NCBI GenBank assembly: GCA_946494345.1
Contig: CAMMBX010000015.1
Span: 1-16,734, forward strand
Length of the DNA stretch: 16,734 nucleotides
Reading direction: 5' to 3'
Source of the DNA: an uncultured Mycoplasmatota bacterium
Lineage (GTDB): Bacteria > Bacillota_I > Bacilli_A > RF39 > UBA660
The notes under the pieces are model-generated. The model was not told the DNA's origin, searched no databases, and worked only from the letters and a program-made list of their open reading frames with translations. How positions within the stretch are numbered: the first letter of the stretch is position 1; the number at the start of each line of letters is the position of its first letter. Both the position numbers and the translations under genes were made by a program. Positions 1-6,705 of the stretch are shown one piece after another.

Positions 1-853
1 TTTCTATTTCATATAGATTTTTAATCTTAAACATTTTCTCTGCTTTTTCACTACCAGCATCTGTTAGGGAAACACTAATTGTACTTTTACCTGTTTCATC
101 GCAGATATAATCTTCTTCCTCTTTTAAAGACTTTGCGAATTTATCGGCATCTATATATAGGTTGGCACTATGTTGAGCTCCTCCTGATATGATTAATGGA
201 GTTCTTGCTTCATCGATTAGAATAGAGTCAACCTCATCGACAATAGCAAAGTTTAGAGGACGTTGTACTCTATTCTCTTTTCTAATTACCATGTTATCTC
301 TTAAGTAATCAAAACCAATTTCATTATTAGTAGAATATAATATATCACAGTTATAAGCTTCTTGTTTTTCTTTTGGAGACATATCTCTTGTATTAACACC
401 TACAGTTAAACCAAGAAAACGATGTATTCCTCCCATCCAATCAGCATCACGAGTAGCAAGATACTCATTAACAGTAATAATATGAACTCCTTTTCCTTCT
501 AGAGCATTAAGATAAGCAGGTAATACACAAGTTAGGGTTTTACCTTCACCTGTTTTCATCTCGGCAATATTACCATAATGAATTGCTAAGGCACCTAATA
601 CTTGAACATAGAAAGGTTTCTCTCCTATTACACGATAAGCTGCTTCTCTTGCAACAGCGAAAGCTTCAACTAAAATGTCTTCTAAAGTCTCGCCACTAGA
701 TAATATTTCTTTAAACTCTTCTGTTTTATGTTTTAATTCATCATCACTTAACTTAGACATCTCTTCATCAAGTGCAACTATTTTGTCAGCTTGTGCTGTA
801 AACTTTTTTAACTCTTTATATTCATGGTCAAATAGTTTTCTAAATAATCCCAT
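1..853 (-). CDS. secA: Preprotein translocase ATPase SecA, N-terminal part (runs off left edge)
   Basis: SecA is the cytosolic ATPase that drives unfolded secretory proteins through the SecYEG channel. About 284 N-terminal residues are present, from a usual length of roughly 780-900; the rest lies beyond base 1. The sequence shows the SecA start MGLFRKLFD, Walker A MKTGEGKT near residues 99-106, the VNEYLA motif near 128-133, and the DEAD-type Walker B motif DEVD near 206-209 followed by SILIDEARTPLIISG. This covers the first nucleotide-binding domain and the start of the cross-linking domain. The ATG at 853 follows GCAAGGAGATG at good spacing. hpf lies close by, separated only by one plus-strand gene, and hpf-secA is a common neighbour pair in Bacillota. 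No frameshift is seen. Identification is secure. Confidence 0.97.
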   Translation of the reverse strand, partial: MGLFRKLFDHEYKELKKFTAQADKIVALDEEMSKLSDDELKHKTEEFKEILSSGETLEDILVEAFAVAREAAYRVIGEKPFYVQVLGALAIHYGNIAEMKTGEGKTLTCVLPAYLNALEGKGVHIITVNEYLATRDADWMGGIHRFLGLTVGVNTRDMSPKEKQEAYNCDILYSTNNEIGFDYLRDNMVIRKENRVQRPLNFAIVDEVDSILIDEARTPLIISGGAQHSANLYIDADKFAKSLKEEEDYICDETGKSTISVSLTDAGSEKAEKMFKIKNLYEIE

Positions 854-877
854 TATAAACATCTCCTTGCATAATGT

Positions 878-886
878 ATTTTATCA
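878..886 (-). promoter_or_regulatory. Probable extended -10 promoter of secA
   Basis: On the minus strand the stretch reads TGA-TAAAAT, an extended -10 element about 25 bases upstream of the secA start codon. No good -35 hexamer stands 17 bases upstream; the area is a run of T. Weak, based on motif and position only. Confidence 0.35.
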
Positions 887-924
887 AAAAAAATAATTAA
901 TAAAAAGGTTTTAGAGGCATTTTC

Positions 925-953
925 TTGATTTTTTCCTATTTTTATGCTATAAT
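925..953 (+). promoter_or_regulatory. SigA-type promoter of the acidic exported protein gene
   Basis: TTGATT (925-930) and TATAAT (948-953) are separated by exactly 17 bases, with TGC directly before the -10 (extended -10). Transcription should start near 960, giving a leader of about 30 bases before the ATG at 989. Confidence 0.8.
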
Positions 954-988
954 ATGCACATATTTATATAAAAGGGGGAAAATTAATT

Positions 989-1579
989 ATGGAAAATATA
1001 AGTAAGAGATTATTTTCATTAGCGATTGGAACTGTATGTACAGCTGGTCTTGCAATAGGTATTAATGCTGTTAAAGCTAAAATTAGTGATGTGGAAATGG
1101 AAAAGATTGCAAATTCTTATGTTTCTACTGATGATGATAATTTTACATTTGGGAATTTATATATTATTGAGTCAGATGATGACATAAACATTTGTGAAGT
1201 TAGGGATGTAGATATTGTTAATGAAGATGAACAAAAAACATTAGAAAACTTTGGTATTAAATATTATGATGATATTAGTAGTATACCTGATGATATTAAA
1301 AGTGAAATCGAACACTTTAACATAGCTAACTACGAAGATGAACAAAATGTTAGAGGGTGCTTTCTATCTCCTTCTATATATGGAGAAGGTTTAGAACTTT
1401 ATGATACTATGGCGATGTGCTATGATATAGATAGTAAAAAATTAATTGAGCCATTTGATCTAAGTGATGATATTACTCTTGCTGAATGGGTATTACCAGA
1501 GTATAAATTATTATTTGGTGATAATACTTTTACTTATGATGAAGTTAAAGATCATGCTAAAACTTATTTAAAAAAATAA
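989..1579 (+). CDS. Hypothetical acidic membrane-anchored or exported protein (196 aa)
   Basis: I do not recognise this protein. The start is set by AAAGGGGGAA eight to ten bases before the ATG and by a strong promoter just upstream. Residues 1-7 carry Lys and Arg, and residues 8-27 are hydrophobic with small residues (SLAIGTVCTAGLAIGINAV). That fits an uncleaved anchor or a signal peptide ending near AVKA at 28-31. The rest is soluble and very rich in Asp and Glu (for example STDDDN, ESDDDIN, YYDDISS), with three cysteines outside the anchor (near residues 69, 124 and 144). It stands alone: it has its own promoter and a terminator shared with convergent hpf, so there is no operon context. 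It could be an extracytoplasmic, possibly cation-binding, protein, but nothing in the sequence proves that. Confidence 0.8.
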   Translation: MENISKRLFSLAIGTVCTAGLAIGINAVKAKISDVEMEKIANSYVSTDDDNFTFGNLYIIESDDDINICEVRDVDIVNEDEQKTLENFGIKYYDDISSIPDDIKSEIEHFNIANYEDEQNVRGCFLSPSIYGEGLELYDTMAMCYDIDSKKLIEPFDLSDDITLAEWVLPEYKLLFGDNTFTYDEVKDHAKTYLKK

Positions 1580-1612
1580 AGAATGATATTTTTCGTATCA
1601 TTCTTCTTTTTT
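1579..1612. terminator. Bidirectional terminator between the acidic-protein gene and hpf
   Basis: AAGAATGATA (1579-1588) pairs perfectly with TATCATTCTT (1596-1605) around a 7-base loop. A T-run follows at 1607-1612 on the plus strand, and an A-run before the stem acts as the T-run on the minus strand. It lies between the stop codons of two convergent genes and can end both transcripts. Confidence 0.85.
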
Positions 1613-2138
1613 ATTCAGCTTCTATTATACCATAGCCACCATTTTTTCTTTTATAAATCACTGCTTCTTTATCAGTGTCAACATTTTTAAATAAATAAAA
1701 CTCATGACCTAGTAATTCTAGTTGAAGAATAGCTTCTTCTTCATCCATAGGTTTTACTTCTATTTTTTTTCGTTTGATAATATTATTTTCTTCATGTTCC
1801 TCTTCTTCGATATCTACAATACTAAAATCAATCTTTGTCTTAGCTTCTTTAGCTTTTATTTTAGTCTTATTTTTTCTTATTTGACGTTCTATAACATCTA
1901 TAGCTTTATCTACTGATGCATAGAAATCATCCTGTGTTTCCTCAGATCTAATAATAAAATTGCGAAGCGGAATTGTAATTTCAATGGTTTGCATATGTCC
2001 TTTAACTTTTACTACTACATTAGCACGAACTTCACTACTATTTTCTAGATATTTTTCTATCCTTTTTAATTTTTCCTTAATGTAGTCTTTCATAGCTTTT
2101 GTTACTTCAATTTTGTCACCACGAATAATTATTTCCAT
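1611..2138 (-). CDS. hpf: Ribosome hibernation-promoting factor, long form (HPF/RaiA)
   Basis: Long HPF binds the 30S decoding region when growth slows and joins two 70S ribosomes into an inactive 100S dimer. The product is 175 aa, typical for the long form. Residues 1 to about 95 form the S30AE/RaiA domain (MEIIIRGDKIEVTKAMKDYI at the start, then VVVKVKGHMQTIEITIPLRN). A charged linker follows, and the C-terminal dimerisation domain (residues 118-175) contains RKKIEVKPMDEEEAILQLEL and ends KRKNGGYGIIEAE. An ATG 14 codons upstream (2180) is in frame, but AAGGAAGGTGAT sits just before the ATG at 2138, so 2138 is chosen. It has its own promoter starting right at the csp stop codon. Its end shares a bidirectional terminator with the plus-strand neighbour. 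Confidence 0.95.
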   Translation of the reverse strand: MEIIIRGDKIEVTKAMKDYIKEKLKRIEKYLENSSEVRANVVVKVKGHMQTIEITIPLRNFIIRSEETQDDFYASVDKAIDVIERQIRKNKTKIKAKEAKTKIDFSIVDIEEEEHEENNIIKRKKIEVKPMDEEEAILQLELLGHEFYLFKNVDTDKEAVIYKRKNGGYGIIEAE

Positions 2139-2159
2139 ATTATCACCTTCCTTAGCATT

Positions 2160-2188
2160 AATATACCACAAAAGGAGCAAAAAACCAA
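2160..2188 (-). promoter_or_regulatory. SigA-type promoter of hpf
   Basis: On the minus strand TTGGTT (2183-2188) and TATATT (2160-2165) are 17 bases apart, with TGG before the -10. The -35 box lies inside the 3' arm of the csp terminator hairpin and ends one base before the csp stop codon. Confidence 0.6.
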
Positions 2189-2208
2189 CTATTTTGCTAA
2201 AGCTGGTT
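2179..2208 (-). terminator. Terminator of the cold-shock gene
   Basis: On the minus strand AACCAGCT (2201-2208) pairs with AGTTGGTT (2183-2190), 8 bp including one G-U pair, around a 10-base loop, followed by a T-run. The csp stop codon (TAG) lies within the stem and loop. Confidence 0.65.
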
Positions 2209-2407
2209 CTTTTATTGGTGTTACGTCGACTGCTTGGTATCCCTTGCTAGTTTCAAGTAATGTAAATTCTACATATTGACCTTCAGCTAATGTCTTATAA
2301 CCGTCACAATTAATAGTTGAATAATGAACGAAAATATCTTCGTTTTCTTTGTATTCAATAAAGCCATACCCTTTTTCATTATTGAACCATTTTACTCTTC
2401 CAATCAC
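2189..2407 (-). CDS. csp: Cold-shock domain protein (CspA/CspB family)
   Basis: This is a small single-stranded RNA/DNA-binding OB-fold protein acting as an RNA chaperone. The 72-aa product has the RNP1 motif GYGFI and RNP2 motif DIFVHY in the usual order (GRVKWFNNEKGYGFIEY..., then EDIFVHYSTI). The C-terminal strands are slightly divergent (YVEFTLLETSKGYQAVDVTPI). A GTG at 2422 is also in frame, but GGAGGT lies between it and the GTG at 2407, with about 7 bases to the latter. The 2407 start gives MIGRVKWFNN, the normal family N-terminus. The leader contains CACCT (2440-2444), complementary to AGGTG of the ribosome binding site (2414-2418); five base pairs is only a hint of leader control. 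The stop is TAG. Confidence 0.93.
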   Translation of the reverse strand: MIGRVKWFNNEKGYGFIEYKENEDIFVHYSTINCDGYKTLAEGQYVEFTLLETSKGYQAVDVTPIKEPALAK

Positions 2408-2473
2408 TAGGCTCACCTCCACATCTTTTATTCCTTCTTAGGTGGCTACTTCTTTTTCAAACGATGTGCTTCT

Positions 2474-2482
2474 ATTATAGCA
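2474..2482 (-). promoter_or_regulatory. Extended -10 promoter of csp
   Basis: The minus strand reads TGC-TATAAT, a perfect -10 with the TGn extension. No good -35 lies 17 bases upstream. This gives a leader of about 60 bases before the GTG at 2407. Confidence 0.55.
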
Positions 2483-2608
2483 ACGTGAATTTGATTATCT
2501 ATATATTTGCCGTCAATTGTTGTTTTGAGTCCTTAAAGTGTTTATTCCATGTAGAATTATGTCAAAATTACAGTAAAAAGTTATAGTAATTCTTTTTAAG
2601 GTATTTTG

Positions 2609-2637
2609 AAAGTTTTTTAGTCGTTGTGGAGTATAAT
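2609..2637 (+). promoter_or_regulatory. Promoter of agrBD, probably activator-dependent
   Basis: A perfect TATAAT (2632-2637) sits 21 bases before the agrB ATG, but the hexamer 17 bases upstream is AAAGTT, a poor -35 with no TGn extension. A strong -10 with a poor -35 is what one expects where a LytTR regulator such as AgrA must help polymerase. Upstream lie two near-identical 9-mers, TTACAGTAA (2568-2576, an odd palindrome) and TTATAGTAA (2581-2589), 13 bases apart start to start. They do not match the usual LytTR repeat spacing of about 21 bases, so their role is open. Confidence 0.45.
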
Positions 2638-2658
2638 GCTTTTAGCATAGGAGGAAGT

Positions 2659-3252
2659 ATGAAAGAAGTATTTTTAAATCATACTATAAACTTTATTGCT
2701 AATAACAAAGGAAGTCTAAATGAAGAGGAAAAAGAAAAATTGTCATATGGCTTGGAAGGGCTATATATGACAATAACGAAGATGATAATAATTTTCCTAA
2801 TTGCTCTTTTACTAGGATTTTTAAAAGAATTTATTATTACCTTAATATTCTTTAACATTATTAGATATCCTGGTTTTGGTTTTCATGCAACTAAGTCTAT
2901 AGATTGTTTAATTTCAAGTACAATTTTAATTTTAGGTCTACCATATTTATTTGTAAATGTAGATGTTGGGCTTATTGTTAAGATTATTCTATGTTTAGTT
3001 TCAATTATAATGTTTATAATTTGGGCTCCTGCTGATACTTACAAAAGACCATTAACAAACAAGAAAAAAAGAATGATAAGAAAAGTATGTGCTTGTAGTT
3101 TAGCCATTATATATAGCATTGTAATTATTGCTTTTAATGGTAGTTTGATTAGTAACTTATTATTAGCAGCATTACTTATTGAAACTATTTTGATATCTCC
3201 TATTTTATATATAATATTTAGGGAACCATATCAAAATTATAAGAAGGTTTAA
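2659..3252 (+). CDS. agrB: AgrB-like peptide-processing membrane cysteine protease
   Basis: AgrB is a membrane endopeptidase that cuts the AgrD precursor after the ring residues, forms the thiolactone and helps export. The 197-aa product begins with an amphipathic segment (to about residue 35), followed by several hydrophobic segments (about 41-53, 57-68, 84-98, 103-122, 141-160 and 165-187). The catalytic pair is His76 and Cys83 in the context IRYPGFGFHATKSIDC. The seven-residue spacing equals His77-Cys84 of Staphylococcus aureus AgrB, and the upstream Arg is kept; the usual GG before the His is GFGF here. AGGAGG at 2649-2654 selects the ATG at 2659 over an in-frame ATG at 2626 that lacks a ribosome binding site. 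agrD follows 48 bases downstream. Confidence 0.93.
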   Translation: MKEVFLNHTINFIANNKGSLNEEEKEKLSYGLEGLYMTITKMIIIFLIALLLGFLKEFIITLIFFNIIRYPGFGFHATKSIDCLISSTILILGLPYLFVNVDVGLIVKIILCLVSIIMFIIWAPADTYKRPLTNKKKRMIRKVCACSLAIIYSIVIIAFNGSLISNLLLAALLIETILISPILYIIFREPYQNYKKV

Positions 3253-3268
3253 ACATTTTATGTTTAAA
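3248..3268 (+). repeat. Perfect hairpin at the agrB-agrD junction
   Basis: TTTAAACAT (3248-3256) and ATGTTTAAA (3260-3268) form a 9-bp perfect stem with a 3-base loop. The agrB stop codon is inside the left arm and the agrD start is 32 bases beyond the right arm. No T-run follows, so it is not a standard terminator. It may separate or stabilise the agrD part of the message. Confidence 0.6.
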
Positions 3269-3300
3269 TAAATAGTAGTAAAGAAAGGGTGAGCTGAAAG

Positions 3301-3420
3301 ATGAAAAAAAGAATGGCTAAAGTTCTAGCAGCTGTTGCTATGTTAGCTACTGCTGGTGCTAGTGTTGGATGTATGTTTTGGTTTGCAGAAGAACCTAAAG
3401 CACTAAAAAATATGGACTAA
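3301..3420 (+). CDS. agrD: AgrD-like autoinducing-peptide precursor (39 aa)
   Basis: The peptide has the three parts of a cyclic-lactone autoinducer precursor. Residues 1-20 form a basic, then Ala-rich, amphipathic or hydrophobic leader (MKKRMAKVLAAVAML). Residues 24-28 are the core, Cys24-Met-Phe-Trp-Phe28. Residues 29-39 are an acidic tail, AEEPKALKNMD. The tail matches the family pattern of acidic residues, Pro, then Leu (S. aureus EVPKEL; Clostridium perfringens EEPKSL). The core resembles the C. perfringens ring CLWFT and the Listeria ring CFMFV. AgrB would be expected to cut after Phe28 and join its carboxyl to the Cys24 thiol, giving a five-residue thiolactone; the N-terminal cut cannot be read from sequence. 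AAAGGGTGAG lies 7 bases before the ATG. It follows agrB and is closed by a terminator. Confidence 0.92.
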   Translation: MKKRMAKVLAAVAMLATAGASVGCMFWFAEEPKALKNMD

Positions 3421-3422
3421 AA

Positions 3423-3447
3423 AATTCGTTATTTAACGGATTTTTTT
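3423..3447. terminator. Shared terminator between convergent agrD and agrC
   Basis: AATTCGTT (3423-3430) pairs with AACGGATT (3435-3442), one G-T pair, around ATTT, followed by seven T on the plus strand. The minus strand also has an A/T-rich tail (AATTTTTTAG). The agrC stop codon (3429-3431) lies inside the stem. Confidence 0.8.
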
Positions 3448-4727
3448 ATTACTATTTTTTGAATAAAATATTCATTTAAAAACATTTGTTCTGATTCTAA
3501 CCATTTTGTTTTATTCAATACTTTATTAACATAATATAATCCTTTACCATGATTTTTTCCTTTAGTAGTAAAACCTTTCTTACGCATATTCTTTAAAGGC
3601 ACCATTTCTTTATATGTATTTGAAATAACAAAATTAATATTATTATCTAAAACGTATATTTCTAAGGTTACTATTTTTTTTAAGGAGGTATTGGCAGCAT
3701 CAATAGCATTATCTAAATATATACCTATTAAAATGCTTAATTGTTTTAACTCATTTTCTGATAGCTTCTTTAAAAGAGGTGTTACTTTATTACTGACATC
3801 AATTATCATTTTAACACCATGCTTTTTAGCTACGGCAATTTTATAATATAGTAGACCTTTTAAGCCTCCCTTGGGAATATATTTTAAGATTTCTATATAC
3901 TGCTCATCAACTACTATATTCACTTTTAACATTTCGTCTATTTTCTGCATTATTTGTTTCTTTTCAGTCATGCCTCTTATTATTGATAAGTTATTCTTAA
4001 ATTCATGTCTATGCAATTGTTCATCATCTATCCAATCTTCAAAGTTTTGAACATATTCGAATAGAACATTATATTCATTATTAAGAGTGTTGTATTTATT
4101 ATGTTCTTCTATAAAAAAGTAATATAATATAATAAAAGTTAATATACTTACAATCGTTATAGCATATGGAACATTTAATTTAAATATTGTTGTAACATTA
4201 TAATATAAAATACCAATAATTATTACACTTAAGATAGCATATATCAATTTTGGTAAATACTCATTTTCATCTGTCTTAGCACAAAATTTTGTTATTCTTT
4301 TTGAAATAAAATTTAATTTTGACAGTAGTATTGTAATGATACCTATACTTATATTATTTATTAAAATTATATTAGCAGTCATTCTTAAAACTTCTTTTGA
4401 TATGAATAACATTTCTATTGATGTTACTAATAAATCTAATGCTGCTATAAATAGCATAAAAATACTGCTAACGGTGATAGCTTTTACAGGAGTAATATTA
4501 AATATTCTTTTAAAAACTATAAACATAACTATGAAAGAAACTAAAGATATTAATATATTATATTTTTCTTCATAAAATGTGCATAATGGTATAGCAATAA
4601 TAGCTGTATAAAGTAAATTTTCTAGTTTAAATAGTTTTGTTTTTTTCCCTAGAAAGTTTCTAACAGTATAAAATGCTGTGATAGACATAACTAATGCACC
4701 GATAATTTTAGCGATTATTAGTGACAT
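3429..4727 (-). CDS. agrC: AgrC-like sensor histidine kinase for the autoinducing peptide
   Basis: This is a membrane kinase expected to sense the cyclic peptide made by the adjacent agrBD and phosphorylate AgrA. The 432-aa product has an N-terminal half of about six or seven hydrophobic segments (residues 1-205), the usual peptide-sensing domain of this family. A helical linker leads to the phospho-acceptor motif LHRHEFKNNLSI (His near 241). The C-terminal HATPase_c domain has the N box YLDNAIDAA (Asn near 340) and the glycine motif HGKGLYYV near 394-401, as in GHKL-type AgrC kinases (HPK10). The ATG at 4727 lies 10 bases after AAGGAG; a TTG two codons upstream (4733) sits too close to it. 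The start overlaps the end of agrA by 20 bases, so the two are translationally coupled. Confidence 0.9.
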   Translation of the reverse strand: MSLIIAKIIGALVMSITAFYTVRNFLGKKTKLFKLENLLYTAIIAIPLCTFYEEKYNILISLVSFIVMFIVFKRIFNITPVKAITVSSIFMLFIAALDLLVTSIEMLFISKEVLRMTANIILINNISIGIITILLSKLNFISKRITKFCAKTDENEYLPKLIYAILSVIIIGILYYNVTTIFKLNVPYAITIVSILTFIILYYFFIEEHNKYNTLNNEYNVLFEYVQNFEDWIDDEQLHRHEFKNNLSIIRGMTEKKQIMQKIDEMLKVNIVVDEQYIEILKYIPKGGLKGLLYYKIAVAKKHGVKMIIDVSNKVTPLLKKLSENELKQLSILIGIYLDNAIDAANTSLKKIVTLEIYVLDNNINFVISNTYKEMVPLKNMRKKGFTTKGKNHGKGLYYVNKVLNKTKWLESEQMFLNEYFIQKIVIKKSVK

Positions 4728-5439
4728 ACTCAATCAACTCCTTTTTACCTGCTCTAGATATTAAATTAGTACTCATACCATTAACAAATAAAACTTCGTT
4801 TTCTTTAGTATTATAAGTACTTATTTTATCTATATTTAAAATCATACTTTTATGAACTTTTAAAAATCTCTTATCTAATTGTTTAGAAAGAGCATTTAAC
4901 GTAAATGGTGCTTTAAAGGTTCCGTAGCTAGCATGAATTATACATCTTTTACTATCTTGTTCTTTTTCAATAAAAATGATATCTTTAAGTTCAATTTTAT
5001 ATAAAGTATAATTATATTCATAACTAAGACATTTTTCTCTACTATTATATTGTTTATATATTATCTTTAAAGTTTCTTTTAACTTAGATTTACAATTGTC
5101 AAACTTACTTATAAAATCTAACAAATACAATCTATTAGATAAAGCTTCATAACGATACTCTGCAAATGCTGTTACGATTATAATAATAGAGTTCCAATCA
5201 TCAAGTTCCTCTCTTATGAATCTAGCTGCATCTAGTCCGGAACCATTTTTAGTTTTAATATCAAAGAAATAGACTTTAAAGCCTAATTCTTTTCTAGCAA
5301 GAGTTTCAAAGTCTTTTTCATAATTTTCACACTCATATTTCTTATACTCAGCATCATAATTCATCATAAACTTATCAATCTCATCAATTATTAGTTTTCT
5401 AAATTCCAACTCATCATCACATATAATAAAATTTAACAC
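4708..5439 (-). CDS. agrA: AgrA-like LytTR-family response regulator
   Basis: The expected role is transcription activation of agrBD and target genes after phosphorylation by AgrC. The 243-aa product has an N-terminal receiver domain (residues 1 to about 125) with acidic pocket Asp8-Asp9, phospho-acceptor Asp60 in VYFFDIKTKNGSG and conserved Thr90. A C-terminal LytTR DNA-binding domain (about 135-240) contains KDIIFIEKEQDSKRCIIHA, then RFLKVHKSMILNIDKI. The start codon is GTG at 5439, placed 5 bases after a strong AGGAGG. It is the first gene of a two-gene agrA-agrC unit, the reverse of the usual agrC-agrA order, on the strand opposite agrBD. Confidence 0.92.
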   Translation of the reverse strand: MLNFIICDDELEFRKLIIDEIDKFMMNYDAEYKKYECENYEKDFETLARKELGFKVYFFDIKTKNGSGLDAARFIREELDDWNSIIIIVTAFAEYRYEALSNRLYLLDFISKFDNCKSKLKETLKIIYKQYNSREKCLSYEYNYTLYKIELKDIIFIEKEQDSKRCIIHASYGTFKAPFTLNALSKQLDKRFLKVHKSMILNIDKISTYNTKENEVLFVNGMSTNLISRAGKKELIEYVTNNR

Positions 5440-5475
5440 TACTACCTCCTCCTTTTATACTACACACACCTTTAA

Positions 5476-5485
5476 ATTTTACCAT
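5476..5485 (-). promoter_or_regulatory. Candidate promoter of agrAC (extended -10)
   Basis: The minus strand reads TGG-TAAAAT about 36 bases before the GTG start. A perfect TTGACA (5509-5514) lies upstream, but 27 bases away, too far to act as its -35. Tentative. Confidence 0.35.
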
Positions 5486-5527
5486 ATATTTCCAGTTTAT
5501 AGGAATTTTGTCAAAAAAAAATAGTAG

Positions 5528-6652
5528 TTATTTAACCCTATTTTTACTTTTTTTAGACTTTGGTTCTTTTTTTATAACTTCTCCTACTTTTTCAATAATG
5601 TTATCTGTTACTTCCTTATTTTTTTTGGAAATAACTGTTGTTCTTAAAACAAACCACACAACAATAATAAATATAATTATATACAAGATTTTACCCATAA
5701 ATGGATCTTTTAAAGAGTAGAATATTGAAGCGAAAGCGAAAAGAATATTAAAGCCATATATAATTAATACCGTTGTTCTTTGAGAAAAGTTCATTCCTAA
5801 TAATTGATGGTGAATATGTTCTTTATCAGGAGTGAATGGAGCTTGATGTTTTAGAAGTCTTCTTATTATTGCAAATAATGTATCTAATATTGGGATACCT
5901 AAAATCATAAGTGGAACAAATAAACTAGTTAGTGCAGGCCCTTTGAACTCTAATAAGGTAATTACTGCTATCATAAATCCTAAATACATAGCACAATCAC
6001 CACAGAATATTTTAGCTGGATAGAAATTGTGTAGTAAAAATCCTAATGTTGCGCCTAACATAATAAATGTTAAGATCATGACTAAACTACCACTACGGCC
6101 TTGAAAGAAACCTATAATACCAATTGTTAAGAAAAAGATACTACTAATTCCACCACTTAAGCCATCTAAACCATCAATTAAATTTATAATATTAACGCAT
6201 GCTACTATAAAGATTATTGTTAAAGGATAAGATAATATTCCAAAGTTTAAAGTATAACCAAAAGCTGTTATGTTATTTAAAAGAAATCCTCCATAAAACA
6301 CAAGAATAGAGGCTGCTATTATTTGACCTATTAGTTTTGTCCTCGCTCTGATAGACTTAATATCATCAGCTATTCCCGTTAGTATTATTATAAAGCTTCC
6401 AATTAATATAGAATTCATTTGAACACTTTCAGTCCCAAATAACATATAACCAATTAAAAAGGCTAAAAATATGCCTACACCGCCAAGCTTAGGTATAGCT
6501 TTAGTATGAATATGACGATGGCCTTCATCACTTCTTGGAACATCTATAGCACCTATATGTTTTGCTATTTTTTTCATAAAAGGCATTATTAATGCGGAAC
6601 ATAAAAACGTAGTTATAACTATTTTTAGAGTTTCTATTATTTCTGGGTTCAT
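5528..6652 (-). CDS. tagO: Undecaprenyl-phosphate sugar-1-phosphate transferase (TagO/WecA type)
   Basis: This family transfers a HexNAc-1-phosphate from a UDP-sugar to undecaprenyl phosphate, the first step of wall teichoic acid or other surface glycan synthesis. The 374-aa product has about ten to eleven membrane segments. Motifs appear in family order: PKLGGVGIF (54-62), the Mg-binding Asp-Asp in GIADDIKSI (96-97), NIINLIDGLDGLSGG (154-168), KIFCGDCAMYLGF (Asp219), and HIHH (279-282), the cytosolic loop motif that marks WecA/TagO rather than MraY. Against the usual GDSG pattern it has GDCA. The C-terminus is a basic cytosolic tail rich in Lys. The ATG at 6652 follows AAGAGGAAAAATT. It has its own promoter after the mbl terminator. 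In B. subtilis tagO also lies in the hpf-secA region. Confidence 0.9.
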   Translation of the reverse strand: MNPEIIETLKIVITTFLCSALIMPFMKKIAKHIGAIDVPRSDEGHRHIHTKAIPKLGGVGIFLAFLIGYMLFGTESVQMNSILIGSFIIILTGIADDIKSIRARTKLIGQIIAASILVFYGGFLLNNITAFGYTLNFGILSYPLTIIFIVACVNIINLIDGLDGLSGGISSIFFLTIGIIGFFQGRSGSLVMILTFIMLGATLGFLLHNFYPAKIFCGDCAMYLGFMIAVITLLEFKGPALTSLFVPLMILGIPILDTLFAIIRRLLKHQAPFTPDKEHIHHQLLGMNFSQRTTVLIIYGFNILFAFASIFYSLKDPFMGKILYIIIFIIVVWFVLRTTVISKKNKEVTDNIIEKVGEVIKKEPKSKKSKNRVK

Positions 6653-6675
6653 AATTTTTCCTCTTTTCTAAAACA

Positions 6676-6704
6676 ATTATAACAAGTTAGATAGATTTTT
6701 ACAA
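6676..6704 (-). promoter_or_regulatory. SigA-type promoter of tagO
   Basis: On the minus strand TTGTAA (6699-6704) and a perfect TATAAT (6676-6681) are 17 bases apart, with TGT directly before the -10. It begins right after the mbl terminator. Confidence 0.75.
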
Positions 6705-6705
6705 C

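Noticed and set aside
2408..2422. GTG at 2422 as the csp start
   Set aside because: The GGAGGT ribosome binding site lies downstream of it; the GTG at 2407 gives the normal CspA N-terminus.
5486..5514. TTGACA at 5509-5514 (minus) as the agrAC -35
   Set aside because: At 17-19 bases the hexamers are AAATAT, AATATA and ATATAT, poor -10 boxes; the good TAAAAT is 27 bases away.
5508..5720. Plus-strand open frame over the end of tagO
   Set aside because: It is the antisense of a clear membrane-protein gene, with hydrophobic composition explained by that and no ribosome binding site.
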